Source of the DNA: Chaetorhynchus papuensis
Lineage: Eukaryota > Chordata > Aves > Passeriformes > Rhipiduridae
Assembly (NCBI GenBank): GCA_013396525.1
Contig: VWYX01000682.1
Span: forward strand, 62,001 to 126,000
Direction: 5' to 3'
DNA: 64,000 nucleotides
The stretch's first letter is position 1, and each line of letters opens with the position of its first letter. A model generated the notes under the pieces. The model had not been told where the DNA came from and ran no database searches. It saw only the letters and a list, made by a program, of their open reading frames with translations. This document shows, in pieces, positions 12,501 through 24,207 of this stretch. Made by a program: the position numbers and the translations under genes.

Positions 12501-14919
12501 AAAAAAAACAAGCACTGTGTGGATGAGGAGGTGGGAGCTCCCAAGGGATTGCTTCACAGCAGGAGTGAGAGGGAATGTCACAGCCCTGCAAGGCTGCCCT
12601 GTCATCATAAGACCTTTCTTGCAGCAATTTCCTGGGATGCCCTGAAGTCAGAATACCTGCAAAATACCCTGCCTGCTCTTCCTCTCTATGCCCTCACCTC
12701 AGGAGAGCACTGCACCATGTGTGAGACGTGTGAGATCACCCTGCCAGGTGCTGTGTGGGCAGCTGAGAGCTGTCAGCAGCCTGTCCTGTTTGTGAGCTCA
12801 TAAATGACATCTTGCTTAACCAAGAGAAGCAGGAAAGGACTTTCAGTTCTTTTGTCGGGGGACGCTGATGGGAGAGGCTTCCAAAGGAGGTTGATAATTA
12901 AAGAGGGATGCAACAGGTGCCAACTGGTAATGCCACCTCATCGGTTTCTGGGCTGGGCAGAAAACCTAATTATGGCTGCAAAATTGGCTGAAATCTTAAT
13001 TTTTCTTCTGCCCAAGCCTCAATCAGCTTTTCTGTTTGGTAGTAAATAGACAAGGCAGCTGAGTAAACAGAGAGGGTCAGCTTTCGCTTTCAACCCTCCA
13101 GGCACCACATCAGGTAAACTGCAGTTCAACTGCTTGGCTCTCTTCCACCATGAGTTGTGCTTGGGGAATTGCCTTGTTTTCCCAGCTCCCTGCTAAAACC
13201 AACTCACTCATTTAGGTAAGGGCATGCAGAAGCCAAGCATAGGTTGCTGTAAAACCTACCAAATAAATACCCCAGTGGCAGGGAGAGGGTCAGTGAGCAG
13301 GGGTTTGAGTAAACAGAAAGTGGTGGATCTTGACACAGTCTCTCAAGCATCGTGCCTTTGAGAGGTCCACTGACAAGTTAGATTTTAGGTTAAGGTTGAT
13401 GACTGTCCTTAATCGGAGGAAACACGCTTGATTTGGGTGAAAATCCCTTAATTTCTGCCAAAGCCTCTGAGCCCATTTGAATGCAATTCAGTAGTTGGAT
13501 AAAATCAGTTGAAGGGTTGGACTGAATCATATTAGCATGTTTTTGATACAAATGAAGACACATTCCCACAGGCAGTAATTTTCTCTTAATTCCTATAAAG
13601 ATTGTTTCCATGTTTCATGTAGAAACGAGGCTCTATTTCAAAAATAACAGTGGTTTTTTTCAAAGCCAAACAAATAAAAGCCTTATGAGCAAAACAAAAT
13701 GTCATACCTTTATGTCCAAATTTGTAACATTTCTGTGTGCAAGGAAGAGCAGATGTTTTTCCTTCTTGATCTTTACAAATGTTCTGCTCATAAACCTGAC
13801 AGTCACACACTTCCAGGGAAGTTTTTCATATGAGCCATGGGGTCTGTCCAGGACATCTCCCAGATATCAGGAAGTCTGTGCAAGGAAGCACAAATATGGG
13901 GAACTTAGCAGTGATAATCCACAAAGATGCCTGAAGGGATGGATTTTTTTCCTTGCTTCTGGTCTGGGCTGAGAATGACTCATGCTTTTCTAAACCTTGC
14001 TGGAGACAGCAGTAACAGAAACTCAGCTCTGGGAAGACAGAAGCAAACGTGCGGAGATGGTAGGCAGCAACCCAGCTCGGTGGGGAGGCTGCAGGTGTTG
14101 GGTGGCAGAACTGGCTGAGCCCCAGGCCAGTGCTCAGATGTCTCTTCCCCAGCTTCCTGGCAAGAATGAGAGGGGAAGGGACTGCCTTGGGTGGTTGATG
14201 GGGATCCCCAGCCTGCTTTCCTCATGGCATTCCCATTCTGCTTTCCCTCCTCTGGACAGAGCTCAGGAACCATCTGCCAAGTAAGCTTGGGAAGGAAACT
14301 CCTGCTGAGGAGTTCTGACCCAGAGCCACGGGGTTTCTAACAGCACAGTGCATTCACAGGCTGCCAAGCCAAATCTGTTCAGAGCAGGAGAGGCTGCTGT
14401 GGTCCCAGCCCACCAGTCAAGCCAGGCAGGGGTTGCTCACAGTGTATCAGGCGCCAGCCACATGCGTGTGCATCCCGTCCCCAGGGAGCAGGGGAAGGAT
14501 GAGGGACAGGCGACTGACATGTGCCTGCTGGAGCCTGTGCTCCTTTTGGAGCGTGTTTGTGAGGGCGTAGGCCACAGCACAGCATGGCTGCTGTATTTAT
14601 GATGTAGCTCGCTCACCACAAACTGCACAGGAGGTGCTTTTTGCTCTTCTGGATGGTGCAATGCTACGGATTCCAAAGAACCATGCACTGGGTTATCCTA
14701 ACTCCTTATTCCAAAGGTTTTTCTCCACCAGATCCCTGCCTCTGTCCCAAAATCATGGATGGTCAGAGGAGAAAGGAGCACCCTAAGCTGCATCACTCCG
14801 GGGCAACCAAAGAGGACCCTGCAGCTGCAGGACCCTGCATGGGCCTTTGGATCCACAAGCATCAGGAGGGTGACATGAGATCTGTGCTGGCTGCTCCTTA
14901 CAAAGTGAGCTCAGATAGA

Positions 14920-15060
14920 AGGGAGCATCTCATTAAATGGAGAGATAGCAGGATTACATGGAAAACAAGGTCTTCTAGAAGTTTTTTCATGCCATAGGCA
15001 AATAACCTGCTGAACTCATTGCCGTAAGAGGAAGTTAGAAGGCTGGACAGGCTCAGAAAG
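14920..15060 (+). repeat. Possible ancient LINE fragment (CR1/L2-like)
   Basis: The string ttttttcatgccataggcaa followed by ctgctgaactcattgcc resembles 3' UTR-type text in old LINE copies. The match is weak and short. Confidence 0.25.
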
Positions 15061-16344
15061 CAGCAGATTCACACACAAGAAATCTCTCAGAAACTACGGA
15101 AAGGAAAGAAACAGAATACACATCAGACCTGGTGTCTACGGCAGGATACCACACTGGCTGGGCCTCTGAGCCCACTTGACTTAATTGTTGTACAAGGTTA
15201 AATGGAAAGGGCAATTCTTCAAAAAAAGGGTCTGCAGAGCTGAGTAGCCAAACCACAGCACTGACAGGCCAGGCTGCCTCCCCTGCGTGCCTGCGGGCCC
15301 TGCGTGGCCAGCTCTGTACCATGTGCCAGGGCTGGATGTCCCTGCAGCAGTGCCCATCATCTGCTGCCCTGCCAGGGCAAGAAATCCCCTCTTGCAAAGC
15401 TCATGTGATTAAGGGCAGGGAGTTGTGCAAGGCAGCACTGGAGGTGCTGATGACACAGCCCCAGCTCCATCATAAGGCAGCGGTTCCTCAAATGCATGGA
15501 GGAAATAAAAGCAGCATCTGATGATGGAATGTGAAGAAAGTCGGGAGGGAGAAACTATAAAAACATCCATGCACAAAGATAAGAGAGTGCAACTAGCACA
15601 GCCACCCTTGAGCAATGCTGTGGGGAGCAGGGACAGCCCGGGGCTGGGGGCTCACCCCACAGGTGGGCTGTGCCCGTTGGGGAGCCCTGGGGAAGGCAGG
15701 AGGTGCCTGGCTCAAGTTGCACAGCACCCTGACATTGCTGAGCTAACAAGCAACCCAGGTTTTCAGCCAACATTTTCAGAGCTGGGTCTCTTGGCAGGCT
15801 GGCCCAGAATGGACACAGAGCTCCAAGCTGAGTGACAGCAAGAGCAGGGCAGTTTCGTTTTACCAGGGAGGGCAGAAGCAGAGAAAGGCAGGCTGCCAGA
15901 CGCTTATGCAACATGAGATTCTGAGCTCTAAGTCTTTCTGAAGGATTAGAAGAAGAAAAATTTCTGTGTCTGGGTGGGTGATGCAAGCCTCACAGCCCTG
16001 GGCTGGGGAAGAACCATGCCAAGGTTTCACAGCTTCAGAGGGATTGCTTCTTTCCCATCCCAGCAATCTGGGATCTCTGCCAGAGTAGAGTAGGATGGAT
16101 GAATAAACAAACAGTACTTCACTTTCCTAAAGCAATTTGTAAGGCAAGTGAGAAAGCTGAATGAGGTAACAACTGCTCTTTTTCCGCCACTCCTCCCTCT
16201 GGGCTCCATGCCACAACATGCCCTGGGTATGCCAGGCATCAGTGCACTCCACAGCATGCCCAAGAGCTCGGTAGTGTCACCCAAAAACTGAGTCCCATCC
16301 TTCTGTACACAACCTCCCACACTAGAAAAGACATTGCTACATAC

Positions 16345-16760
16345 TTGTTCCATGCCAGAACATCACCACCCTCACTGTAAAAAATTTCTTCTGTATATCT
16401 AGTCTGAACTGACCTTCTTTTAGTTTAAAACCATTACGCCTTTTCCAGTTTGTCTAAAACGTCAGTCCTCACCTTTCTTACAAGCCCCCCAATAAGTACT
16501 GAAAGGGCTCAATGAGGTCTCTCTGAACCCTTCTGTTCTCCAGGCTGAACAATCTCAACTGTTTTTCTCCATTGGAGAGGTGCTCCATTCACCTAATCAT
16601 TTTTGTGGCCCTCTTCTGGACTCACCTCAACAAATCCATCTTTGCTGAGCTGAGGGCCCCAGAGCTGCTGGATCTCACCACAGCAGGGGAAAGGGGCAGA
16701 ATCCCCTCCCCTGACCTGTTGGTGGTGTCTCTTTTCATGCAGCCCACATCTTCCTACAGT
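16345..16760 (-). mobile_element. CR1 LINE fragment, inverted
   Basis: The antisense CR1 text runs in order: aaatttcttctgtatatcta, agtttaaaaccattacgcc, ctccaggctgaacaatctca, gaggtgctccattcacctaa, gtggccctcttctggactca and ggcagaatcccctcccctga. It is diverged and lacks the 3' terminus. Confidence 0.85.
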
Positions 16761-17388
16761 GAGAGCCCACGATCCATTTGGATTAATGTGCTATGTGCAG
16801 GACTGGGTCTAGAAGTACAAGTGTAGGCTCTCAAGCCTGGGCACAAGAGCAAGAGTATTACAGAAGGGCAGGGTGAAATTCAGATGGTCTGGAGAAGGTG
16901 TCTGAAAAAACGAGGCACAACTGAGGAATAAAAAAGTGCAAGTTTATACTCTGCATAAGCAGGAGGAATCTGCAGTAGAAATGCAATCAGGAGTGAGTAA
17001 TTTGTGAGAAAAGCATGTGCGGACACATCCCAGTGTCCTAGGACCAGGCTGAAGATGACACTCAGTGGAAAAAGCAGAAATCACTCTGTACATGGAAGCC
17101 TGAAGGTGCATGTGGGAGGGCTGTGTCTAGAACCAAGTATCCCACTTCCTGAAAGGGCATGAATCAGTCACACATGACTAAAAGGAAAACTGGAATATTT
17201 GGAGATGTGGGAAACATCTCCCAAGAGTCCCGTTGTCCTCTGCAAAGATTTGTCCATAAACGACTGATGCAGAGAGAAAGGCATAACCTGCTCATGGTGA
17301 ATAGGAAAGGGGCCATAGGCTTGCTCTGGAAGCCCAAGGGAGACTGAGGACAAACTCCACATTTTTAAGGAGAGTGAAGCCCTAGAAG

Positions 17389-17405
17389 GCCCCTAGAGGG
17401 CCTCT
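17389..17405. promoter_or_regulatory. CTCF-like palindromic site
   Basis: GGCCCCTAGAGGGCCTC contains CCCCTAGAGGGC, one mismatch from the CTCF core CCASYAGRKGGC, within an almost perfect palindrome. It lies between the two TNF ligand genes. Chance occurrence is possible. Confidence 0.3.
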
Positions 17406-18876
17406 TTGGGGTCTTCAGTTAACTAGACAAATTCCTTTCGGGTACCATGCAAGAACCAGTTGGTGCACCTGCCATGGGATGGGATGAGGTGAGGGGGCAG
17501 AGGACCTCCCTGGGCACACGATGCTTGCAGCTGAAGGAGAGAACAAGCCTCGGGATCCTGCTACAGCTTTACTGAGACACGGAAAACCAACTCACCCACC
17601 TATCTGCAAATATCAAACAAATTTTCTGAGACTGATGCAGAACCACTGCGATTTTCCAGATTAACCATGATCACTGGTACTCTCTAGGTGAGGAGAGTGC
17701 AAATACGAGAACAACCACTTCTTTATTTGGTGTCTTTAGAAGACCACAATTAGCACTTTTTCATCCTGTCCCATTCACATTGTTTCCACTTATGCTCATG
17801 GTCTCACGCAACAGCTCCCCCGCCTTTGCAGCAAGAGGAAGCAGAGAATGAGGTTGCACTGCTTCTTCCAACCCCAGCAGCAAGGGCTGAGAAATCAGGA
17901 AATACTCTTTAGAGTTTTGGACTAGGCAAGTCACCATTCTCCTACAGAGTGTCAGACAGAGAACTATCTCCCTCTCTGGAGTCCTCTGCTCCTGCTTTGG
18001 TTTGAGTGCAGGACTTGGGCAATCAGAATGGGACTCTCAATCTCTTCAACAAATTTGCACGTGCAACAAGAGACCCAAACTGTTATCCCAGCAGCACTGA
18101 CAGCTTAGATGGCCCTGGCACCCTTAGCCCAAGCAAACACTTCAAAGAGCCTGGAGCAGGTCTCCTTCCACTTGCATCCCTGGCCCAAAGAACAACTCTT
18201 ACCTATCACTCACCCCAGCACATGCGGAGAACACAGTCAAAGACAATACTGCCCTACAACTTCTCTGGGTTTTACTCTTTTCATTACACTGATGAAGACA
18301 CTCAACCCTTGTGGCAATATAGCAGTATCCAACCCACATGGTGCTGCCACTGCCTTTGTGCTGCTTGCTTTGGAGAGATTTCTTCCTGTTATGTTTCTGA
18401 CAGCTTGCAAATTGGCTGCTTTAGCAGTCAGTGTTTACAGGCTGATCCCACTGAAGGACACAGAAGAGTTAAGTAGGGAACAAGGAAAAGAAAGTGCCTA
18501 ATTAGAACCATCAAATTGTGTCTAACACCTCCATCTTCACAGGAAAGAACTTCTGGAAAACCCAAACCAGGAACATCTGTTGCGCAATGGAAGTAGGTCC
18601 TCTGGAGTTATGAAAGCCTGCTGTGATGACTTGGCCCCTCTTCCCACCCTTCCCAGTCCCACAGCTCTCCCAAGAGGAGGGCACTCTGCCCATCACCTCG
18701 TGGCCTGACTGGAGCAGCCTCCAGTCTGTTTCCAGGAACTACGGGCCTTGCTGGATTAAGGCTCCAACCACAAGTCACAACATCAAACACCCAGACAGCA
18801 CATTTCTAAGATCCCATTTAACATGAGACCATTGCTTCTTCACCCAGCCCTGAATTCAGTCACCATTCATATCATA

Positions 18877-18882
18877 CCCCTC
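18877..18882. repeat. Target-site duplication, left copy (cccctc)
   Basis: It matches the hexamer at 19482-19487 on the other side of the solo LTR. Confidence 0.6.
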
Positions 18883-18885
18883 TTT

Positions 18886-19481
18886 TGTTGCTGTGGGGTC
18901 TCGGTTCACGGGGATACCTTCTCCTTGCCTCGGTAGCTCCTAAAAGGAGGTTCTAGCCAGCTTAACAGAAGATACGCTAGCTCGGACCCCCAAGTCCCAG
19001 GGCTCCGTTTGTAGGCAAGCGGTATCTTTCGCTGCTGTGAAGGTTAAACAGAGAGCGGACCACCGAAGCTGATATATATAAAACTTTATTCCTCATAGAG
19101 GAAAAACATAGTGTAACAACCTATATCAAGCTCCAAATGGCACTGGCTCCCCCCCCGCCCGGGCTCTTACGCCTTCGGGTTGGGAGGACGGGGCGAAGAG
19201 ACGAGCCAATGAATGAATGATGGAATACTGACATGTGGCAAATAGGAAACGAACAGGGGAGGAACAAAGGCAACAGAGGCAACTTTGAATCTTCGATAGC
19301 TGAGAATCCCCGGATCTGATGCATAATCAATTAACCTTATGAATAGGCATCAGGCACCCAGGGAAAAATCCAGAAACAGGAGACAGCACCCCGTGGGGGG
19401 GTGCTTGTTCAGTCTGTGGCTTCTTGGATATTGAAATCAGCCCATTTAGATATTTCTCTAATGGGCTGGCCCATCGCTACA
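18886..19481 (-). mobile_element. Solo LTR of an endogenous retrovirus, inverted
   Basis: Read on the - strand it starts TGTAGCGATGGGCC and ends in CAGCAACA. A polyA signal lies at 19085-19090 (TTTATT on +), next to tatatataaaa. The hexamer cccctc occurs at 18877-18882 and 19482-19487, directly abutting the right end and three T's away from the left end. This is a likely 6-bp target duplication, the size made by alpha/betaretrovirus-like ERVs. There is no internal region, so it is a solo LTR formed by recombination. The base composition, with CpGs kept, suggests a fairly young insertion. Confidence 0.75.
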
Positions 19482-19487
19482 CCCCTC
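19482..19487. repeat. Target-site duplication, right copy (cccctc)
   Basis: It directly abuts the terminal ACA of the LTR and matches 18877-18882. Confidence 0.6.
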
Positions 19488-22039
19488 ACCAATCTGGCAG
19501 CCAGAGACTGAATGAAATACAGATGGATAGAAAAGAAGGGCAGACAATGCAGAGGAACAAGCCAGGACAAGGTTCCAGTGAACTCCAATCACTTCCTTCA
19601 CTCTTAACACCCTGGATTCCTACTGGGGGACTCACCACTGTGGTCCCCTCACTCTGGCACTGTGTCTACTGCACAGACTGTGGCCCTGAGATGTGGGACT
19701 CAGAGTGCCTAGGGGCTGCCCCAAGAAGGCATCCTGCCATGGTTTCCTGCTGGCATTTACCCCATGGATTCCAATTTTTTTTCCATTTTTGCCCACTGAT
19801 TTTGTTGTGTCCCCAAAACACTCAGTTTGGGAGAAACAAGGACAGCAGTAGTGCCCAGACACACTGTGCAACAGATAGATCTGAAATTCAAATGAATCAA
19901 TCCTCCTCTTTCTCTGTTCCTGCAGACGAAGGCTGAAACTCCACTAGGGCTTTCCTATGCTTCTTAAGCCTCTCTCATATTCTTGGAAAGCTGTGACCAC
20001 TGGAAACATGCCAGTCTTCCCACAAACACACATGCAGGCTGCACCACAAAGTAAAGACAGGGCAATCTGTGTTTTGATAGAAAACAAGCTGGTCAGCACT
20101 TAAGAAACCTACTCCATGGTTAAAGCAAACTTCATCCTTATATTGGATGGTGTCTTATTTGATGATGAAAAATGCAGATATTTATGAGACGGATTTGGAA
20201 TGCAACTGGCCAGAGGACAGGCTGCAAAGCACAGTTTGGTGGCATCTGAGTGAGTGGGGCTGGGACAAACGTGCTAACGAAGGTCGTCACAGTGCCACGC
20301 AGAGTCACGGAAAGTTCCTGTCTGAAAATGCGTGTGGTAAATTTGCTGCTTCCAGTCTGTGCCTGAGACATTACCACAAGTCCCCAGGGCTGGGCAGAGG
20401 AAGTGAGGTCCACAGTGGAGCACATGATACTCCCTGTAATCATTTTAACAGATATTTCATATTAAGAAATTGGCGGAGAGTCAAACACCTGCACCTACGC
20501 ACTCCAACACAATAGAAATTCAAAACCAGAAATTAACTTAGTGTATTTTGGGCTGTGACATTGCCTGCCAAGTACTTATGTTCTAAAGATACCAGATGAG
20601 GGAAGTAAGGGTGAAAAGTCAGGTAAGAATCATACCCTGCCCCTAAGAATCTTAGAATTATTTAGGTTGGAAAAGAGCTCTAATGTCATGGAGTCCAGCC
20701 ATTAATCTAACACTGCCAGGTCCACCACTAGACCACATTTCCAAGCACTGTGCAGAGCACAACTGCTTCTACAGTAGATTTGTTTCCATCCCTTCCTAAC
20801 GGGCTGTGAGGAGCGAGAAAAAAAAGAAAAAGAAGGACGACAACAACATATAGGGGGCATCCTGTCAATATACACACTGGTTGCAAAACCCCATTCCGAG
20901 AGCTGAGGCTGCTTTTGAGAAGTGTGAGGAATGACGAAGAGAATGAGCCCAAATCTGGTTGTGATTGCATCTTCTGCTCTGCTTAGCCTTTTTTTCAGCT
21001 GAGAGCAACAAGGTTAAACAATGGCTAAACAAAAACTGCTGTAGGGAAAATACAGTCAAGATGCAGCCATAAATCTTCTTGCAAGTAGAGAGAGAGCCTT
21101 AATTCAAATAGTGATTTCACTGCTCCTAAGCCTGGCTGAGGCTGGGGGACCAGCAGAATGAAATACTGCTTGCTGACTCCTGCCAGGGCTCCTCCAGCCC
21201 TGCACAGGGCTTGTGGCATCACTGGGGTGCTGGCACAGGGCTGCAGTGCCAGGGCTCTCTCCCCACCATGCACTGGCAGTATATTTACAAATAACATGAT
21301 GGAAAGGCAGATTTACAGTCCCTGGCCACTACCCTCCAGTGCTGCCCCTTAACAGTGGGTCACATAGGCAGCTGTATCCATGCTTAATGTAACATGACAT
21401 AATTAATATAAAATAATACTAGCTGGACTCAAGGTAGAGTCCAGCCTGTTCAGTATTTGGAAGCATTCAACTCCAGATCCTTTTTGATCCTGTATGATCC
21501 CCCCCTTGTGTGTCATTCCCATTTTAACCCTGTATTTATCGAAGTAACTGGCAAATTTTGCATCCCAGGACTGACATTTTCTGCCCTGAGCTCTATTTGT
21601 GGTAGCAATAATAGCTCCGTGTTTGAACAAAACAAGTGGTTGCTTTGCAGGTTAAAAACACCTTGACAGAACTTCTTTTTGTGATATTTTCTTGGTTTGG
21701 TTTGGTTTTTTTAATATACTTGGTTTTAGATCCTTTTCTGCCTCTGCTCTCTATGGGATGTCACAGGAAACCTCATTTGCATGCTTTAAAATGAAGATTG
21801 CTTAGGTCTCTTTTTGTGGTCAAAGACAGGGGTTTAGCAAGTGGTGAGTTTGGCGTGTGGGGCCGCAGGGTTTGAGCCGCAGACCAGCGCTATTTTGGGG
21901 TCAAAGCGGGACTTGTGAGTCCTGCAGGAGCGCTCAAGGAAGGGCAGGCTCTGCGTGCTGCTGTGAACAATCCCGGCTGGCGGGCTGCTCTTGTCACACT
22001 GTCAGCTGCTGCATTCCAGGGTGACAGCAGGGTTTGGTT
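19488..22039. other. Intergenic DNA before the CpG-rich block
   Basis: No gene is recognised. It contains an inverted CR1 end (20641-20740). Open frames such as the 170-codon one at 19424-19936, which starts inside the LTR, have no family motif. Confidence 0.55.
20641..20740 (-). mobile_element. CR1 LINE 3' end fragment, inverted
   Basis: The text taagaatcttagaattattt followed by aggttggaaaagagctc and gagtccagccattaatctaa is the antisense CR1 3' end, about 100 bases. Confidence 0.8.
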
Positions 22040-22715
22040 CGTCCCCGAGGAACAGCTGGATAATCCCGGGCTCTTGCACGCAGGGCTTAAGGAGACGATT
22101 TTTAAGGGAGAGGGGCTGGTGCAGGCACAGTTCGCTCTTCCCTGCTGCCGCCGCAGGGCAGGGCGCAGAGGAAGGCGTGTGTCACACGAGGTCTCCCCTC
22201 ACAGACCAAGTCCTTAAATCATTTCCTTTGGAAGGAGTTTGTGGAAAGTACCTTGCCTCCTTGACATTAATCGTGTGAAATCGCTACTAAGCCAAGCAGA
22301 AAACACCCAGGGGCTGCGGGGTTGACACAGGAAAGTCACACCGAGGCTCCCCGGGGCTTTCCTTTTCCACGGCTTGCCCCAAACCTGCCCCCAAAGGGTG
22401 TCCTGAAGGGCACACAGCCCTGCCAGGTGCCAGCCCCAAGCAGGCAGCTCGCAGCTGCCTCCAGCACTGCCCTCCCGGGTTTGGCTTCACTCAACTCCCT
22501 CCCGCTTTGCCGCGGAGGAGCTCCGGGTTTGTCCGCAAAAATCCGGGAGAGGGGCCGGTGGCTTTGGGCTGGCGCTGGGGCATCCTCCCGTGCCAGCACC
22601 AGCACAGCGAGGAGCTCCCCAGCAGCTCAGAGCGGCTCCTTGCTGGAGGCAGCACCCGCAGGTTTCCCTCCGGCGCGGCCCAACCTGTGCCGAGGACGCG
22701 CTGAATCACTCAGTG
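22040..22715. promoter_or_regulatory. CpG-rich block upstream of TNFSF18
   Basis: About 0.7 kb with clearly higher GC and many CpGs (for example ctgccgccgcagggcagggc, ccgcggaggagctccgggtt, ccggcgcggcccaacc) in an otherwise AT-leaning region. It ends 1.3 kb before the TNFSF18 start codon. It could be a CpG-island promoter for an unannotated transcript, an upstream TNFSF18 promoter or an enhancer. No convincing coding exon is seen within it. Confidence 0.4.
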
Positions 22716-23926
22716 AGAATTCGAAACATGAAGCAGGGTATTAACACGACACTTCAGGTTTTTCAGTTTTGTTCTTGTGCCCTTTGCAATTTTCTATTTC
22801 CATTCTATCCCTCTGCACCACACAGATATTTAATTTTGGTTTTATGCAGCTGGAAGAGTTGAGGTTTCGCCCACAGGTTGGGAAAAGGTTAGAAGAACCA
22901 AGACTAAAGTTTATAAAGTTTATTTTTTATGCATTCCATCCCCAGACAGGGAGTGCAGAAGAGCTGGCAGAGATCTCTAAGTAACATCTTTGTGACATCA
23001 GAATTTCTTTTTAAAATAAACACCAATGAAGAGCACTACTTCATATTAAAATAAAACTCAAAAGAATGTTCAGAATGTAAAAATAGAAACTACTTTCAAG
23101 GTTGACAGTTAAAATTATATTTCTTTTAGTTGTTTTATTTAGTTTACATTTGTTTTTTACTTCTCAGGCTTATTTGCCTTCCCCCCCCTTTTTTAAATTT
23201 TATTTTTGCCTTCTCCTCCCAACACTTTAATTATAATTTTGTTCCCACAATAAGGAATTCAAAAAACAGGTAAGAAAAAAATAGGAAGGGAAAAGATAAA
23301 AATTATTTTAGGAAGACCTTGAACCTCAGCTAGCTCATTTCAAACTGCAAATTGAAAGCCATTTACAAAATCCCAACTCTTTTCCTACTTTTCCTCATCC
23401 TCAAGTGGCGTCAGGGGGAAGTTGAGGCTGCCAGTTGGATTCCATTTGCTGTTAAGACTATTGCATGGCGTCACATTTTTGAGTGTGTGTAGTTTCACTT
23501 TTACTGCATGAATCACGTCCTCAGGGAACTGGAAAACTGCCCTCCCATCATCAGCGCTTGCATCTGCTGTCAAAATGAGCATCAGATCCAATCTGGTGCC
23601 AACTTCTCAGCTAGAAGAAAGCAAACACTGGCACCTTCAGAGACAGAAGCAGGTGGCACACAGGTACGGTGAGGTTCCTGTGCTTGGCACCTCATCCCTT
23701 CACTTTGTGTTCACTGGACAGTTTTCAACCTTGACCCCTTACGCTGATATTCCAAGGCGATTTTTGGAGCCCTGCAGCCTGTTGCCGGTTTCATTTCAGG
23801 CTTTCTGGGCCAGGAGCCAAATGAAAGTTCTCTGCCTCAGTTTCATGAGGAAGTGCTAACTCACTGCCTTTTAGCCCGGGCTGATGATGAAACCCCGTGG
23901 CTCCTCCTCTTGGCCTTATTAGCATG
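22716..23926. other. AT-rich DNA just upstream of TNFSF18
   Basis: No gene or known repeat is recognised. The AT-rich runs at 22.9-23.3 kb include a C run followed by T-rich sequence near 23.18 kb. Confidence 0.5.
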
Positions 23927-24057
23927 GGGAAATCACCAGCATATAATCGTGTCCATGTCCCACTGCAGCAACACAGATCTCGGGAATTGCAGCAGTGCCT
24001 TTCTCAGCTGTGGTGCTGTTTGCATCCTCACCTCCAGCTGTACCAACAACAAGCATC
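23927..24057 (+). promoter_or_regulatory. TNFSF18: Candidate TNFSF18 core promoter and 5' UTR
   Basis: A TATA-like atataat lies at 23941-23947. This would put transcription start near 23970 and give a 5' UTR of about 85-90 nt with no ATG before 24058. Just upstream, 23927-23938 reads ggggaaatcacc, a partial match to NF-kB or NFAT type sites, which would suit an inducible cytokine gene. These are motif matches only. Confidence 0.4.
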
Positions 24058-24207
24058 ATGGAAGCACCAGCCCTGCTGGAGAATGGAAAAGCTCCGCAGA
24101 ACAGGAAATCCACATGTTTGCGAGTGGCTTTTTATGCTCTCATATTTGTGTCGATTATTATTTCAGCCGTGGTTCCTATAACCTTCTGTTCGCTCCATCA
24201 CAAGCAG
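24058..24207 (+). CDS. TNFSF18: TNFSF18 exon 1 coding part (cytoplasmic tail and membrane anchor)
   Basis: It encodes 50 residues starting MEAPALLENGKAPQNRKSTC. After this comes a hydrophobic stretch (LRVAFYALIFVSIIISAVVP) and then a His/Lys turn before the exon ends. The basic residues lie on the N-terminal side, so a type II orientation is expected. The donor is AAGCAG|GTAAGG at 24207/24208, phase 0. Confidence 0.87.

Larger units (their letters stand above)
4901..18876. other. Intergenic DNA between TNFSF4 and TNFSF18, first part
   Basis: No gene is recognised. Open frames of up to about 145 codons on both strands lack any family motif, splice context or start context and look like chance. 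The span contains a short CR1 tail (9467-9529), an inverted CR1 (16345-16760), a degenerate tandem repeat (8074-8185), a weak possible old LINE (14920-15060) and a CTCF-like palindrome (17389-17405). Confidence 0.6.

Noticed and set aside
12205..12803. Overlapping frames of 143-146 codons on the + strand
   Set aside because: No domain, signal peptide, splice context or promoter; the composition matches noncoding neighbours.
18006..18501. Frames of 130-156 codons on the + strand
   Set aside because: No recognisable family and mutually overlapping in two frames; likely chance.
19424..19936. 170-codon frame on the + strand
   Set aside because: It starts inside the solo LTR and runs into unique DNA. 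No motif is seen, and such lengths occur by chance in 64 kb.
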